A DNA stretch of 31,073 nt from Gammaproteobacteria bacterium (GCA_028293725.1 JAQGOE010000022.1:1-31073), one strand, 5' to 3'. Numbered from the stretch's first letter, positions 1 to 8,760 are shown. The notes: generated by a model not told the origin, from the letters alone. Translations and numbers: made by a program.

Positions 1-64
1 GCTCGCGGTGGGCTGCGACTACGCGCTCACGCAACTCGCTCAGGGCGTTCGATGAGGTGTCCAT
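1..64 (-). CDS. glcE: Glycolate oxidase subunit GlcE, N-terminal fragment
   Basis: Only the first 21 codons lie in the window; the rest runs off the left edge. The ATG is at 64-62, three bases after the TGA of glcD on the same strand, so the two genes are translationally close. The visible peptide begins MDTSSNALSELRERV, a short amphipathic start of the kind found in the FAD-binding GlcE subunit. The assignment rests mainly on position: glcD is almost always followed by glcE and glcF. Another FAD-binding oxidase partner is possible. Confidence 0.6.
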   Translation of the reverse strand, partial: MDTSSNALSELRERVVAAHRE

Positions 65-67
65 GAG

Positions 68-1525
68 TCAGAAGCGTGGCAAGTCGGCGTGGGGAAGCTG
101 CCCCGCGTGCACATGCATCTTGCCGTATTCGGCGCAGCGCGCGAGCGTGGGTATGGCTTTGCCTGGGTTCAACAGGCCTGTTGCGTCGAACGCCGCCTTG
201 ACCCCGAAGAACATTGCTCGCTCGGCGTCCGAGAATTGCACGCACATGGAGTTGATCTTCTCGATGCCGACGCCGTGCTCCCCGGTAATGGTTCCGCCGA
301 GTCGAACACACAACTCGAGAATCTCGGCACCGAATTTATCGGCGCGCTCCCATTCGCCCGGGGTGTTGGCGTCGAACAGGATCAACGGATGAAGGTTGCC
401 GTCACCCGCATGGAAGACGTTCATACACCGTAGAGAGTACCGCTCCTCCATGTCCTCGATGGCTTCGAGCATCGGCCCGAGGTTCTTGCGCGGGATGGTG
501 CCATCCATGCAGTAGTAGTCCGGGGATACGCGGCCGGCCGCGGGAAACGCATTCTTGCGGCCGGACCAGAAGCGCAGGCGCTCGGCTTCGGAGCTCGAAA
601 CAACCATGGCCGTGGCGCCGGCGGCTTGCAGCACGCGCTCGATCTCGGCGATCTGGTCGGCGACCTCTTCAGGAGTGCCGTCGGATTCAGCCAGCAGGAT
701 CGCTTCGGCCGACAGGTCGTAGCCCGCATTCACGAAGGGCTCCACGGCGGCGGTGGCTTTCCGATCCATCATCTCGAGGCCGGCCGGAATGATGCCGGCA
801 GCGATGATCGACGCGACGGCGTCGCCGGCAGCGCGGACATCGCCGAATGACGCCATGACGACGCGAGCGAGTTGCGGACGCGGAATGAGCTTAACAATGA
901 CTTCCGTGACCACCATCAGCAGTCCTTCGGAGCCGATTGCGAGCGCCAGAAGGTCCAGGCCCGGATGATCCGGCGAGCGGCCGCCCAGTTCGACGAGATC
1001 GCCGTCGATGGTGAATCCCCGGACGGCGAGGACGTTGTGAACCGTCAGGCCGTATTTCAGGCAGTGCACGCCACCTGAGTTTTCCGCAACGTTGCCGCCG
1101 ATGGAGCAGGCGATCTGCGAGGAGGGGTCCGGGGCGTAATAGAGTCCGTGCGGGGCGGCAGCCTCCGACACTTTCAGGTTGCGGACGCCCGGCTGGAGGC
1201 GTGCGATTCGTGCGACGGGATCGACGTCCAGGATCTGATTAAGGCGAGCCAGCGACAGGAGTACGCCCGACGCATGCGGCGTGGCGCCTCCCGACAGTCC
1301 GGTCCCGGCGCCGCGCGCCACCACGGGTACCTCGAGGCGTCGGCAAGTGACGAGGATTTGCCGTACTTCTTCCTCGGTTCGCGGCAGAACCACCAGCATG
1401 GGCTTCTGCCGAAACACGCTCAGGCCGTCGCACTCGTACGGATGCAACTCCTCGTCGCGGGAGAGGACGATGTCGGCGGGGACAACCTGCCGCAGGGCAG
1501 CGGCGACGACTTCGGAATTAGTCAT
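68..1525 (-). CDS. glcD: Glycolate oxidase subunit GlcD (FAD-linked oxidase)
   Basis: 485-aa flavoprotein of the GlcD/D-lactate dehydrogenase family. It oxidises glycolate (or a related 2-hydroxy acid) to the 2-oxo acid and passes electrons through GlcE/GlcF to the membrane quinone pool. Residues about 30-190 form the FAD_binding_4 (PCMH) domain with ARGAGTGLSGGA, the pyrophosphate-binding loop. The C-terminal FAD-oxidase domain shows NVFHAGDGNLHPL and GEHGVGIEK, both family hallmarks. The start is the ATG at 1525, giving MTNSEVVAAALRQVV; an in-frame extension to 1600 would add a low-quality leader. No clear Shine-Dalgarno precedes it. It leads into glcE with a 3-base gap. Length is normal for GlcD. 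Confidence 0.9.
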   Translation of the reverse strand: MTNSEVVAAALRQVVPADIVLSRDEELHPYECDGLSVFRQKPMLVVLPRTEEEVRQILVTCRRLEVPVVARGAGTGLSGGATPHASGVLLSLARLNQILDVDPVARIARLQPGVRNLKVSEAAAPHGLYYAPDPSSQIACSIGGNVAENSGGVHCLKYGLTVHNVLAVRGFTIDGDLVELGGRSPDHPGLDLLALAIGSEGLLMVVTEVIVKLIPRPQLARVVMASFGDVRAAGDAVASIIAAGIIPAGLEMMDRKATAAVEPFVNAGYDLSAEAILLAESDGTPEEVADQIAEIERVLQAAGATAMVVSSSEAERLRFWSGRKNAFPAAGRVSPDYYCMDGTIPRKNLGPMLEAIEDMEERYSLRCMNVFHAGDGNLHPLILFDANTPGEWERADKFGAEILELCVRLGGTITGEHGVGIEKINSMCVQFSDAERAMFFGVKAAFDATGLLNPGKAIPTLARCAEYGKMHVHAGQLPHADLPRF

Positions 1526-1550
1526 GCCGCAATCGTAACGCGATCGCGGG

Positions 1551-1595
1551 GGGATTGCGGGGCGGCTCGCGACCGCAGCCGGGATTGCGGGCGGC
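1551..1595. repeat. Two direct copies of GGGATTGCGG, 30 bp apart
   Basis: Between the divergent glcD and mscS-like starts, GGGATTGCGG occurs at 1551-1560 and 1581-1590, and both copies run on into a GGCGGC-like tail. An inverted partial copy, CCGCAAT, lies at 1528-1534 next to the glcD start. The spacing of about three helical turns would suit a dimeric regulator, but the region is GC-rich and the repeat may be chance. Confidence 0.4.
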
Positions 1596-1626
1596 AACAC
1601 GGCCTTTTAATTGCTACTGTGCCGCT

Positions 1627-3660
1627 ATGAACAGAGTCTTGCATCGTGTTTGGGAACGGTTGGCGGGGCGCCGGGGCCGCGGTGGAGCGGTGTGGGTGGC
1701 ATTTGGGGTAGTGGGGGTTCTGGCAGCGGCTGATACCCAACCTGCACTGCCGCTGACGTCGGACCAGGTCGCGGGGCATATGGGCGAGACGGTGGACTGG
1801 TTTCATCACCTGGCGGCGATGGAGCAGTTGCAGATTGCCGCCGGCGATACGGCGGCCAGGGACAAGTTGCACCAGGAGTCATTGACTGCGGTTGAGCTCG
1901 CTTTCGCCTTCGGGAAGGCGTGTGCGGTGTTGTTGGACGCGCAATCGCGGCAGTCGGCCCAGGCGGCGCAGTCGGGAGCGACGGCGCCTGCGGCGGCGTC
2001 CAAGGGGTTTGCCGGACGGCTCGATCAGGCCGCGGCTGATGTTGGTCAACGCGTCACCGCGCTCCAGGCTCAGCTCGACGACTTGAACGAGAAGCTCGCT
2101 CACGTACGGGGTAAAGAGCGGGAGACGCTCGTCGCTCAACAAGGGCAGGTCACCGCCGCTCTGAAGCTTGCCCGTGAAGTCCAGGGCAGCGTGCAGGACA
2201 TGGAGGATTTCGAGACGAGCTCGATCGTGGGGGACAACGGGAATTTGAGCCCGCTCGATGGGCAGATTGCGGATATGGAGCGGTCGGTGCCTGAGGCGCA
2301 TCCGGAATCGACGACAGACTCGCACCCGTCATCAAAAGGACAGGGCGCGGGGCCCAAGAAGCCGGCGGATTCGACCAGCGCTGGAACCTCAACCGCCGTT
2401 GCAACGTCGAGCGGCGCCGCTCCCAACACAACTCCGCGACCCGCGAGCACCTTTCGCGCCGACACGGCCGGCGTCATTTCGTTGATCACCCAATGGTTTT
2501 CGCTGAACAGCATGCGTAGTCAGCTTGCGGGTTCCATCAAGGAGACGGGTGACCTGCAGGCGGAAACCGAGAAGGTGCGGTCGGCCCTCACAAATGAGGT
2601 CCGGTCCATCATGGGTAACGGGCTCGCCATGAGCACGTCAACCGACCCCGCGCAATTGCTGGCGCAGCGGCAGGCGCTCGAGGCCGGTACGGTGCGCTTC
2701 AAACAGCTGGCAACCGTGCTCGTGCCCTTGGGGGAGCAGGCGCTGATAGTCGAAAATGCGGCCAGCACACTCGATGATTGGCGCGAGTCTCTAGAGACGC
2801 GGATGACGAGCATCGCGCGTTATCTCGCATTGCGCATCGGAGTCCTGCTGGGATGGATCGCTGCGGTGCTCATCGTTTCGGAGATCTGGAGGCGGGCGAC
2901 GTTCCGGTATCTCCACGATGTGCGTCGGCAGCGTCAGTTCCTGGCGCTGCGGCGGGTGGCTGTCGGGATTGCGTTGACGCTGGTGGTCGTGTTTGGGTTG
3001 GTTTCGGAAATCGGCTCGATCGCGACCTACATTGGATTCGTGACGGCGGGCGTCGCCGTGGCGCTCCAGAACGTGATCCTGGCTGTAGTGGCGTATTTCT
3101 TTCTCATCGGACGCTACGGGGTCCGGGTGGGCGACCGGATTACGCTGGCGGGTGTCACGGGGCGCGTGGTGGATATCGGGCTCGTGCGGATTTACCTGAT
3201 GGAGCTGACCGGGCCCGATCTTCATGCCACAGGGCGCATGGTCGTACTATCCAACGCCGTGTTGTTTCAGCCGACCGCGTTGTTCAAGCAGATTCCTGGA
3301 GCCGACTACGTCTGGCATACGGTGACCTTGACGATCGCCGCGACGGCGGATGTGCAGGAGGCCCATAAGAGGCTGAAGGCTGCCGCCGAGGCGGTTTATG
3401 ACAAGTATCGCTCCGTCATCGAGCGACAGCATGCGATGGTGCAGCGGTTTATCGATTTCGATGCGTCGAGTCCGCAACCGGAGGTACGTGTGCGGTTGAC
3501 GGAAAACGGCCTGGAGTGCGCGGTGCGCTATCCCGTCGAGCTCGAAAATGCCGCCGTCACTGACCAGCAAATGTTGAAAGCACTGCGCGACGCCCTCGAG
3601 GAGGACGCGCAGTTCAAGCTGGTGAGCTCGGGAGGTGTGGCGTTGAAGTCGTCGGACTAG
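1627..3660 (+). CDS. MscS-family mechanosensitive channel with long N-terminal coiled-coil region
   Basis: 677-aa membrane protein, probably an osmotic-downshock or small-solute channel of the inner membrane. Residues about 15-37 form a hydrophobic signal/anchor segment. Residues 38-395 are Ala/Gln/Glu-rich and helical, with a Ser/Thr/Pro/Ala-rich linker near 235-290. Transmembrane helices lie at about 398-418, 442-460 and 464-496. The last carries the MscS pore signature of small residues (GFVTAGVAVALQ), followed by the beta-domain entry GVRVGDRITLAG. The C-terminal third (500-677) is the cytoplasmic vestibule. The ATG at 1627 is preferred because an upstream in-frame start would overlap the promoter region. 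It ends 6 bp before the convergent Rieske gene. A channel next to a betaine-catabolism island makes osmotic sense, but this is inference. Confidence 0.8.
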   Translation: MNRVLHRVWERLAGRRGRGGAVWVAFGVVGVLAAADTQPALPLTSDQVAGHMGETVDWFHHLAAMEQLQIAAGDTAARDKLHQESLTAVELAFAFGKACAVLLDAQSRQSAQAAQSGATAPAAASKGFAGRLDQAAADVGQRVTALQAQLDDLNEKLAHVRGKERETLVAQQGQVTAALKLAREVQGSVQDMEDFETSSIVGDNGNLSPLDGQIADMERSVPEAHPESTTDSHPSSKGQGAGPKKPADSTSAGTSTAVATSSGAAPNTTPRPASTFRADTAGVISLITQWFSLNSMRSQLAGSIKETGDLQAETEKVRSALTNEVRSIMGNGLAMSTSTDPAQLLAQRQALEAGTVRFKQLATVLVPLGEQALIVENAASTLDDWRESLETRMTSIARYLALRIGVLLGWIAAVLIVSEIWRRATFRYLHDVRRQRQFLALRRVAVGIALTLVVVFGLVSEIGSIATYIGFVTAGVAVALQNVILAVVAYFFLIGRYGVRVGDRITLAGVTGRVVDIGLVRIYLMELTGPDLHATGRMVVLSNAVLFQPTALFKQIPGADYVWHTVTLTIAATADVQEAHKRLKAAAEAVYDKYRSVIERQHAMVQRFIDFDASSPQPEVRVRLTENGLECAVRYPVELENAAVTDQQMLKALRDALEEDAQFKLVSSGGVALKSSD

Positions 3661-3666
3661 GACTAG

Positions 3667-4929
3667 TCACACAGGCTCCTGGCGCCCGTCCGCCTCGAGC
3701 TCCGCCGAGAGCCGGTCCAGGTACCATTCGCAGAACTTCTCTACGAGGCCTTCCGTAAATGGCGAGTACGGGCCGGGCTCGTAGGCGGAGCCGGTGATAC
3801 CTGCGTGCGCGCGCTCGACCAGCGAGCCGTCCTGATCGTTGGTGGCAGTCCAGACGGAAGTCAGCTTGTCCAGGTCATAGTCGACGCCTTCCTGCGCATC
3901 CTTGTGCACGAGCCATCGCGTGCGCAGCAGCGTCTGGCCGGGCGCGATCGGCAACACCGAGAAGCTCACGATGTGGTCGCTCATGAAGTGATGCCAGGAG
4001 TTCGGTTGTGTCCACACGGACAGTCCACCGAGGTCCGCGCGTGTCAGAGTGCCCAACAGCTTGCGACAGGCGACCTTGGTGTCGATCGTCTGGGACTCCC
4101 CGGCACGCGCGATCGGCAGGCGCACGGCTCGAAAGCCGGTGATGCGATCGAGCTGGTCGACCTCGGCCGATGGCAGTCCGCACTCTGTCCAGCCTGAATG
4201 CTGGCGCGCCATTAATTCCTCAAAGCCCGCCATCTGCTCGGCATTTTCCGGGGAGGATTGGTACCCGAAACCGAACTCCATCAGGGGTACGGTGAGCTCG
4301 GGGTGGTTCGCGCTACAGTGGAAGCACTCACGATTGTTCTCCATCGTGAGCTTCCAGTTGCCCTGCTCGATAATGTCCTTCTGAAAGGCGACCTTCGTGT
4401 CGGAGATTTGGTGCGGCGCGATGTAGGGCTCCAGCGCCGTGCGCATGGCATCGAACCCCTCGGGAGGCGTTTTCGCCAGGCAGATGAACAGCAACCCGCC
4501 CAGACTTTCGACGTGCACGGGCTTGAGACTGAAGTTGCAACGGTCGAATCCTTCACCCGCGTGCTGGTTCTGGATGAGCTCGCCGCGGAGGTTGTAGGTC
4601 CATTGGTGATAGGGACAGACCAGGTTGCCGACGATGCCGCTGCCCGGGGCGCGCAGACGGGCGCCGCGATGACGGCAGACATTATGGAAAGCTCGCACTG
4701 TCATGTCGTCATCGCGCACGATCAGGATGGAGTCGCTGCCGATCTCTACCGTAAAGAAGTCACCAGGCTCGGCAATCTCCGGCTCGACCCCGACATAGAT
4801 CCAATGGCGCCCGAAGATCAGGCGTACGTCCCGAGCGAACACTTCCGGGCTCAAATAGAAGGGCGCCGGGAGGCTGTACCCGGGTCGGCGGTTGGCGATG
4901 AGACGGGGGATATCGGGGAGCGCTTCCAT
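3667..4929 (-). CDS. Rieske non-haem iron oxygenase, glycine-betaine/stachydrine demethylase type (GbcA/Stc2-like)
   Basis: 420-aa oxygenase alpha subunit. Family members of this type hydroxylate an N-methyl group of a quaternary amine with O2 and two electrons, releasing formaldehyde. The Rieske 2Fe-2S ligands are visible as C85-x-H87 and C105-xx-H108 (NVCRHRGAR, CPYHQW). The mononuclear iron site is MENNRECFHCSANHP with H204 and H209 and bridging E201; the third ligand is probably D366 in the NDQD segment. The ATG at 4929 is preceded by AGGA. It diverges from the mttB homologue at 5135, so both probably answer to the same signal. No GbcB-like ferredoxin reductase is present in the window, so electrons must come from elsewhere. 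Glycine betaine is the best guess for substrate; proline betaine is an alternative. Confidence 0.82.
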   Translation of the reverse strand: MEALPDIPRLIANRRPGYSLPAPFYLSPEVFARDVRLIFGRHWIYVGVEPEIAEPGDFFTVEIGSDSILIVRDDDMTVRAFHNVCRHRGARLRAPGSGIVGNLVCPYHQWTYNLRGELIQNQHAGEGFDRCNFSLKPVHVESLGGLLFICLAKTPPEGFDAMRTALEPYIAPHQISDTKVAFQKDIIEQGNWKLTMENNRECFHCSANHPELTVPLMEFGFGYQSSPENAEQMAGFEELMARQHSGWTECGLPSAEVDQLDRITGFRAVRLPIARAGESQTIDTKVACRKLLGTLTRADLGGLSVWTQPNSWHHFMSDHIVSFSVLPIAPGQTLLRTRWLVHKDAQEGVDYDLDKLTSVWTATNDQDGSLVERAHAGITGSAYEPGPYSPFTEGLVEKFCEWYLDRLSAELEADGRQEPV

Positions 4930-5134
4930 GGGAATCCTGCTTCAGTGGGTGAATCTATGCTCGCCCAGGCAGGCGCGTGACGCTTATGTTTTTGCGACGT
5001 TTGAGACCTCGATTACGACCGGATGCCGCTCTCACGCAGGTCTATGCCGCAAAACGACCATCGCCTCTTGCGGACTATGACCATACTTGCGGCTGGTCCC
5101 ACCTACTATTTTGCCGATCTTCAGGAGCAGCCCG
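4930..5134. promoter_or_regulatory. Divergent control region between Rieske oxygenase and mttB-like gene, with TTGCGG motifs
   Basis: The 205 bp must hold the promoters of both divergent genes. Directly visible: one CCGCAA (5047-5052) and two TTGCGG copies (5068-5073 and 5087-5092), so an inverted pair plus a direct pair 19 bp apart centre to centre. They are embedded in similar sequence (TATGCCGCAA, TTGCGGACTATG). Direct half-sites about two helical turns apart are usual for AraC-family activators, and such a gene lies at 12975-13937. AGGAG at 5123-5127 is the ribosome-binding site of the mttB homologue. I could not fix -10/-35 boxes with confidence. Confidence 0.45.
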
Positions 5135-6703
5135 ATGGACGAGCAGCAAGGTCAACCCTCGCGATCACGTCGTCCGAGCGGTCGTGACGCCAAAAGAGCG
5201 GCGCGCACCGCTCGCAGCCACACGTTCGTTCCCTATATCACACGGAAGATCCCGTATTACGAGGTGCTCGGTACTGAAGGGCTCGAGCTGCTCGAGCACA
5301 ATGCCGATACCATCCTGGAGGAGATCGGCATCGAATTCCGGGAAGACCCTGAGGCCTTGCAGATCTTCAAGGATGCTGGTGCCGACGTCACGGGTGAGCG
5401 GGTGCGCTTTCCACGCGGCATGTGCCGCAGCATCGTCCAACGCTCCGCGCCAAAGCAGTTCGTGCAGTACGCGCGTAATCCGGCGCGGAACGTGTTGATC
5501 GGTGGAAACAACACGGTGTTTGCGCCGGCCTATGGCTCGCCCTTCGTGCGCAACCTCGACGAAGGCCGCCGCTATGCACGAATCGAGGACTTCCGAAACT
5601 TCGTGAAGCTCGCCTACATGGCGAATTCCCTGCATCACTCCGGCGGCACCATCTGCGAGCCGGTGGACCTTCCGGTCAACAAGCGCCACTTCGATATGGT
5701 GTACACCCATATGAAGTACAGCGACAAGCCGTACATGGGGTCCGTCACGCACCCCGAGCGGGCAGCTGACACGGTCGAGATGACGAAGATCCTGTTCGGG
5801 GACGAGTACCTGGATGCGGCCACCGGCAGACCCAAGACCTTCGTGGTCAGCCTGATCAACGCCAATTCGCCGATGACATTCGATGCCACGATGCTCGGGG
5901 CACTCAAGACGTACGCGCGCGCGAATCAGGCAACGATCGTCACGCCCTTTATTCTCGCAGGCGCAATGTCGCCGGTTACCGTTGCCGGTACGGTCGCACA
6001 GACGCTCGCCGAGGCTCTTGCGGGGATGACGCTGACGCAGCTCATCAATCCCGGTGCGCCGGTCATTCTGGGCAGCTTCGCTTCCTCGCTCTCGATGCAA
6101 TCGGGCGCGCCGACATTCGGCTCTCCCGAGCCGGCGCTGGTGCTCTATGTCATGGCCGCCCTGGCGCGTCGGTTGGGCGTGCCGTTCCGCTCTGGCGGTG
6201 GTCTGTGCGCGTCGAAGATCGCCGATGCCCAGGCTGCGTTCGAATCCGCGAACACCCTGCTTCCCACCTGCCTCGCGGGTGTCAACTTCGTCCTGCACAC
6301 GACGGGTTGGCTCGAGGGCGGGCTCTCCATGGGCTACGAGAAGTTCGTCATGGACGCCGACCAGGCGGGAATGATGCACACGCTGCTGGCGGGCGTGGAC
6401 CTGAGTGAGAACGGCCAGGCGATGGATGCCATCCGCGAAGTGGGTCCGGGCAAGCACTTTCTCGGGTGTGCGCATACCCAGGCTAACTTCGAGACCGCCT
6501 TTTATCGCTCGCCGCTTGCCGACAACAACAGCTACGAGCAGTGGGAGGCGGAGGGCGGCAGCGATATGGCGCAACGCGCGAACAAGCTGTGGAAAAAGCA
6601 GCTCGCGGAGTACGAGGCGCCGCCGATGGATCCCGCCGTGGACGAGGCGTTGCTGGACTACATGAATCGCCGGAAGGCCTCCTTTCCCGACTCGAACGTG
6701 TAG
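5135..6703 (+). CDS. MttB-superfamily methylamine:corrinoid methyltransferase (non-pyrrolysine, probable glycine betaine type)
   Basis: 522-aa member of the MttB superfamily (PF06253). These enzymes transfer a methyl group from a quaternary amine to Co(I) of a corrinoid protein. The protein has the family's TIM-barrel character throughout, e.g. the conserved stretches NSPMTFDATMLGALKTYA, IVTPFILAGAMSPVT and the Gly-rich FRSGGGLCASK segment. The frame runs without an internal amber codon, so it does not need pyrrolysine, unlike true trimethylamine methyltransferases; non-pyrrolysine relatives act on glycine betaine, proline betaine or carnitine. The ATG at 5135 has AGGAG seven bases upstream. 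The basic leader (residues 1-30) is longer than usual. It converges with the activator gene (13-bp gap) and faces its presumed partner, the corrinoid protein gene at 12174-12872. Betaine is favoured because dimethylglycine and sarcosine genes follow. Confidence 0.85.
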   Translation: MDEQQGQPSRSRRPSGRDAKRAARTARSHTFVPYITRKIPYYEVLGTEGLELLEHNADTILEEIGIEFREDPEALQIFKDAGADVTGERVRFPRGMCRSIVQRSAPKQFVQYARNPARNVLIGGNNTVFAPAYGSPFVRNLDEGRRYARIEDFRNFVKLAYMANSLHHSGGTICEPVDLPVNKRHFDMVYTHMKYSDKPYMGSVTHPERAADTVEMTKILFGDEYLDAATGRPKTFVVSLINANSPMTFDATMLGALKTYARANQATIVTPFILAGAMSPVTVAGTVAQTLAEALAGMTLTQLINPGAPVILGSFASSLSMQSGAPTFGSPEPALVLYVMAALARRLGVPFRSGGGLCASKIADAQAAFESANTLLPTCLAGVNFVLHTTGWLEGGLSMGYEKFVMDADQAGMMHTLLAGVDLSENGQAMDAIREVGPGKHFLGCAHTQANFETAFYRSPLADNNSYEQWEAEGGSDMAQRANKLWKKQLAEYEAPPMDPAVDEALLDYMNRRKASFPDSNV

Positions 6704-6716
6704 TTACGAGCGGCGG

Positions 6717-8741
6717 TTAGGAGTCAGTTCGCTCGACGCGCGCGGCCGGCCTGCGGTTGCGTGCGTTGAGCCGCGGCGCCGCTGCTTTGGCGGCTGGGAG
6801 ATCGACCGCCTGGCGCAGATGCACGTAGGTTGCCGTGGAATGTGGGATTCCCATGGCCTCGACGAAATGCGCCTGAAACCGCGGCTCGATGGCGGTCTCG
6901 ATTTTCTCGACCTTGCGCACCAGCGCCTCGATAGTCCGCCTCGAGCCATTGTCGAGCAGCGCAATCCGCGCGCCGGTGCCCGCCGCATTACCGGCCGAGG
7001 CGACCTGTGAAAGGTCACAGTCCGGAATCATTCCGAGCAACATCGCGTACTTGACGTCGATGTGGCTGCCAAATGCGCCAGCCAGCCGGATGCGGTCGAC
7101 GTGGTCGATTCCCAGGTGCTCCATCAGGAGTTTGATGCCAGCGTAGAGGGCGGCCTTGGCGAGCTGAATTGCACGTACGTCGTTCTGAGTGACCGTGAGC
7201 GTTACCGAGCCTCGATGCACTACATAGCCGAAAGTGCGGCCGGTGGGCACGATGCGATCGCTGCGCGCGGCCAGTTGTCCGTCGACCACGCCGTCCTGAT
7301 TGATGATGCCCGCCAGGTACATCTCGGCAATCACTTCGATGATGCCCGAGCCGCAGATGCCAGAGACGCCGATGCTTGCCGCGACCTCTGCGAAGCGCGG
7401 GTCATCCGACCAGAGGTCCGAGCCGATAACTTTGAATCGGGCCTCCAGGGTGGCGGGATCGATTCGGACCCGCTCGATTGCACCGGGCGCCGCGCGCTGA
7501 CCGCAACTGATCTGGGCCCCTTCGAAAGCGGGACCGGTCGGGCTGGAGCAGGCTAACAGGCGCTGCCGGTTGCCCAACACGATCTCCGCGTTGGTGCCGA
7601 CGTCGACGAGAAGAGTGAGCTCATCACCCAGGTCAGGACGTTCTGCGAGGATCATGCCGGCGGCATCCGCGCCAACGTGTCCGGCAATACAAGGCAGGAA
7701 GTAGGTGCGGGCGTTCGGGTGAAGAGCCAGGTCGATATCCGCCGCGATCACCGTGATCGCCTCATCGGTCGAGAGTGCGAACGGGGCGCCCCCGAGCTCC
7801 ACCGGATCGATCCCCAACACCAGGTGGTGCATGATGGGGTTGCCGACGATTGTGACTTCGAGAATGTCCTGCGGCGATGCCTTCGCCTCGCGTGCGACGT
7901 CCGTGGCCAGCGTGTTGAGTGCGACGCGGACCGCGTCGGTCATCTGCTGCGCCCCGCCGGGATGCATCATTGAGTACGACACGCGGCTCATGAGGTCTTC
8001 GCCGAAGCGGATCTGCGGGTTCATCGTGCCGCTCGAGGCGACGACTTCTCCGGACTCCAGGTCGCACAGGTGAGCGGCGATGGTGGTCGATCCAACGTCC
8101 ACGGCGAGACCGAGTGCACGTTCATGAAAGCCAGGCCAGACACCTATGATGCGCGAGCCATCGTGTACTGCAACGGTCACCTTCCACTCGCCCTTGCGAA
8201 GCGCAGGTTGCAAGGTCTGCAACACCTGCAGATCGCACGTCAGCCCGCTGAGCTGCCACTCGCTCTGCAGCGCGTTCAGTAAGCGTTGCAGATCGCCCGA
8301 AGGGTCGTGCATGTCGGGCTGCCGCACATCTACATAATGCAGATGGACGACCGGGTCGAGCGTGATCACGCGTGTGTCGGCTTGCTTGCGCACGACCTGT
8401 CGGTGCACCTGGCTGCTCGGCGGCACGTCTACGACCAAATCTCCCTGGACCTGTGCCGAGCAGGAAAGGCGATGTCCGTTCGGTAGCGACCTGCGGTTGG
8501 AATAGCTTTGTTCCGCTGCACTCAGCGGCGAGAGACTGGCGGTGCTCGAGGTAATGCCGTGTTTGGCGAATTCCCCCTCCATGACCAACACCTGGCAGCG
8601 GCCGCAAATCGCGCGCCCACCGCAGACGGAGTCGATATCCACGCCCAGTGTGCGAGCTGCCTGAAGTAGGGGCGTGCCGATTGGAAAGCGGCCGCGCTTT
8701 CCCGACGGCGTAAAGACTACAAGTGCGTCCTGGTCAGTCAT
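6717..8741 (-). CDS. RamA/RACo-type reductive activator of corrinoid proteins (2Fe-2S plus ASKHA ATPase)
   Basis: 674-aa protein that, in its family, uses ATP and a low-potential electron to return inactive Co(II) corrinoid to Co(I). The N-terminal plant-type ferredoxin domain shows C40, C46, C49 and C94 (SVCGGRAICGRC, RLSCSAQ), a C-x5-C-x2-C...C 2Fe-2S set. A linker region (about 100-200) is followed by the ASKHA/DUF4445 part with AVDVGSTTIAAHL (phosphate-1 loop), LLVDVGTNAEIVLG, and GICGSGIIEVIAEM. The start is the ATG at 8741, 19 bases after the stop of the MeTr gene; an upstream in-frame start would overlap that gene and give a non-conserved leader. It is the last gene of the minus-strand run. 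The ferredoxin domain matches RACo of acetogens more than the C-terminal 4Fe-4S clusters of methanogen RamA. Confidence 0.85.
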   Translation of the reverse strand: MTDQDALVVFTPSGKRGRFPIGTPLLQAARTLGVDIDSVCGGRAICGRCQVLVMEGEFAKHGITSSTASLSPLSAAEQSYSNRRSLPNGHRLSCSAQVQGDLVVDVPPSSQVHRQVVRKQADTRVITLDPVVHLHYVDVRQPDMHDPSGDLQRLLNALQSEWQLSGLTCDLQVLQTLQPALRKGEWKVTVAVHDGSRIIGVWPGFHERALGLAVDVGSTTIAAHLCDLESGEVVASSGTMNPQIRFGEDLMSRVSYSMMHPGGAQQMTDAVRVALNTLATDVAREAKASPQDILEVTIVGNPIMHHLVLGIDPVELGGAPFALSTDEAITVIAADIDLALHPNARTYFLPCIAGHVGADAAGMILAERPDLGDELTLLVDVGTNAEIVLGNRQRLLACSSPTGPAFEGAQISCGQRAAPGAIERVRIDPATLEARFKVIGSDLWSDDPRFAEVAASIGVSGICGSGIIEVIAEMYLAGIINQDGVVDGQLAARSDRIVPTGRTFGYVVHRGSVTLTVTQNDVRAIQLAKAALYAGIKLLMEHLGIDHVDRIRLAGAFGSHIDVKYAMLLGMIPDCDLSQVASAGNAAGTGARIALLDNGSRRTIEALVRKVEKIETAIEPRFQAHFVEAMGIPHSTATYVHLRQAVDLPAAKAAAPRLNARNRRPAARVERTDS

Positions 8742-8760
8742 TTCGGCTGTCGATCCCGCT

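Noticed and set aside
5165..6574. 469-codon open frame on the minus strand opposite the mttB homologue
   Set aside because: It mirrors the real gene in a high-GC sequence; the peptide is Arg/His-rich with no family resemblance, while the plus strand encodes a recognisable MttB protein.
6701..6703. TAG stop of the mttB homologue as a pyrrolysine codon
   Set aside because: The protein is already full length at this codon, the internal pyrrolysine position of MttB is read through by a sense codon, and no pyl genes are present.
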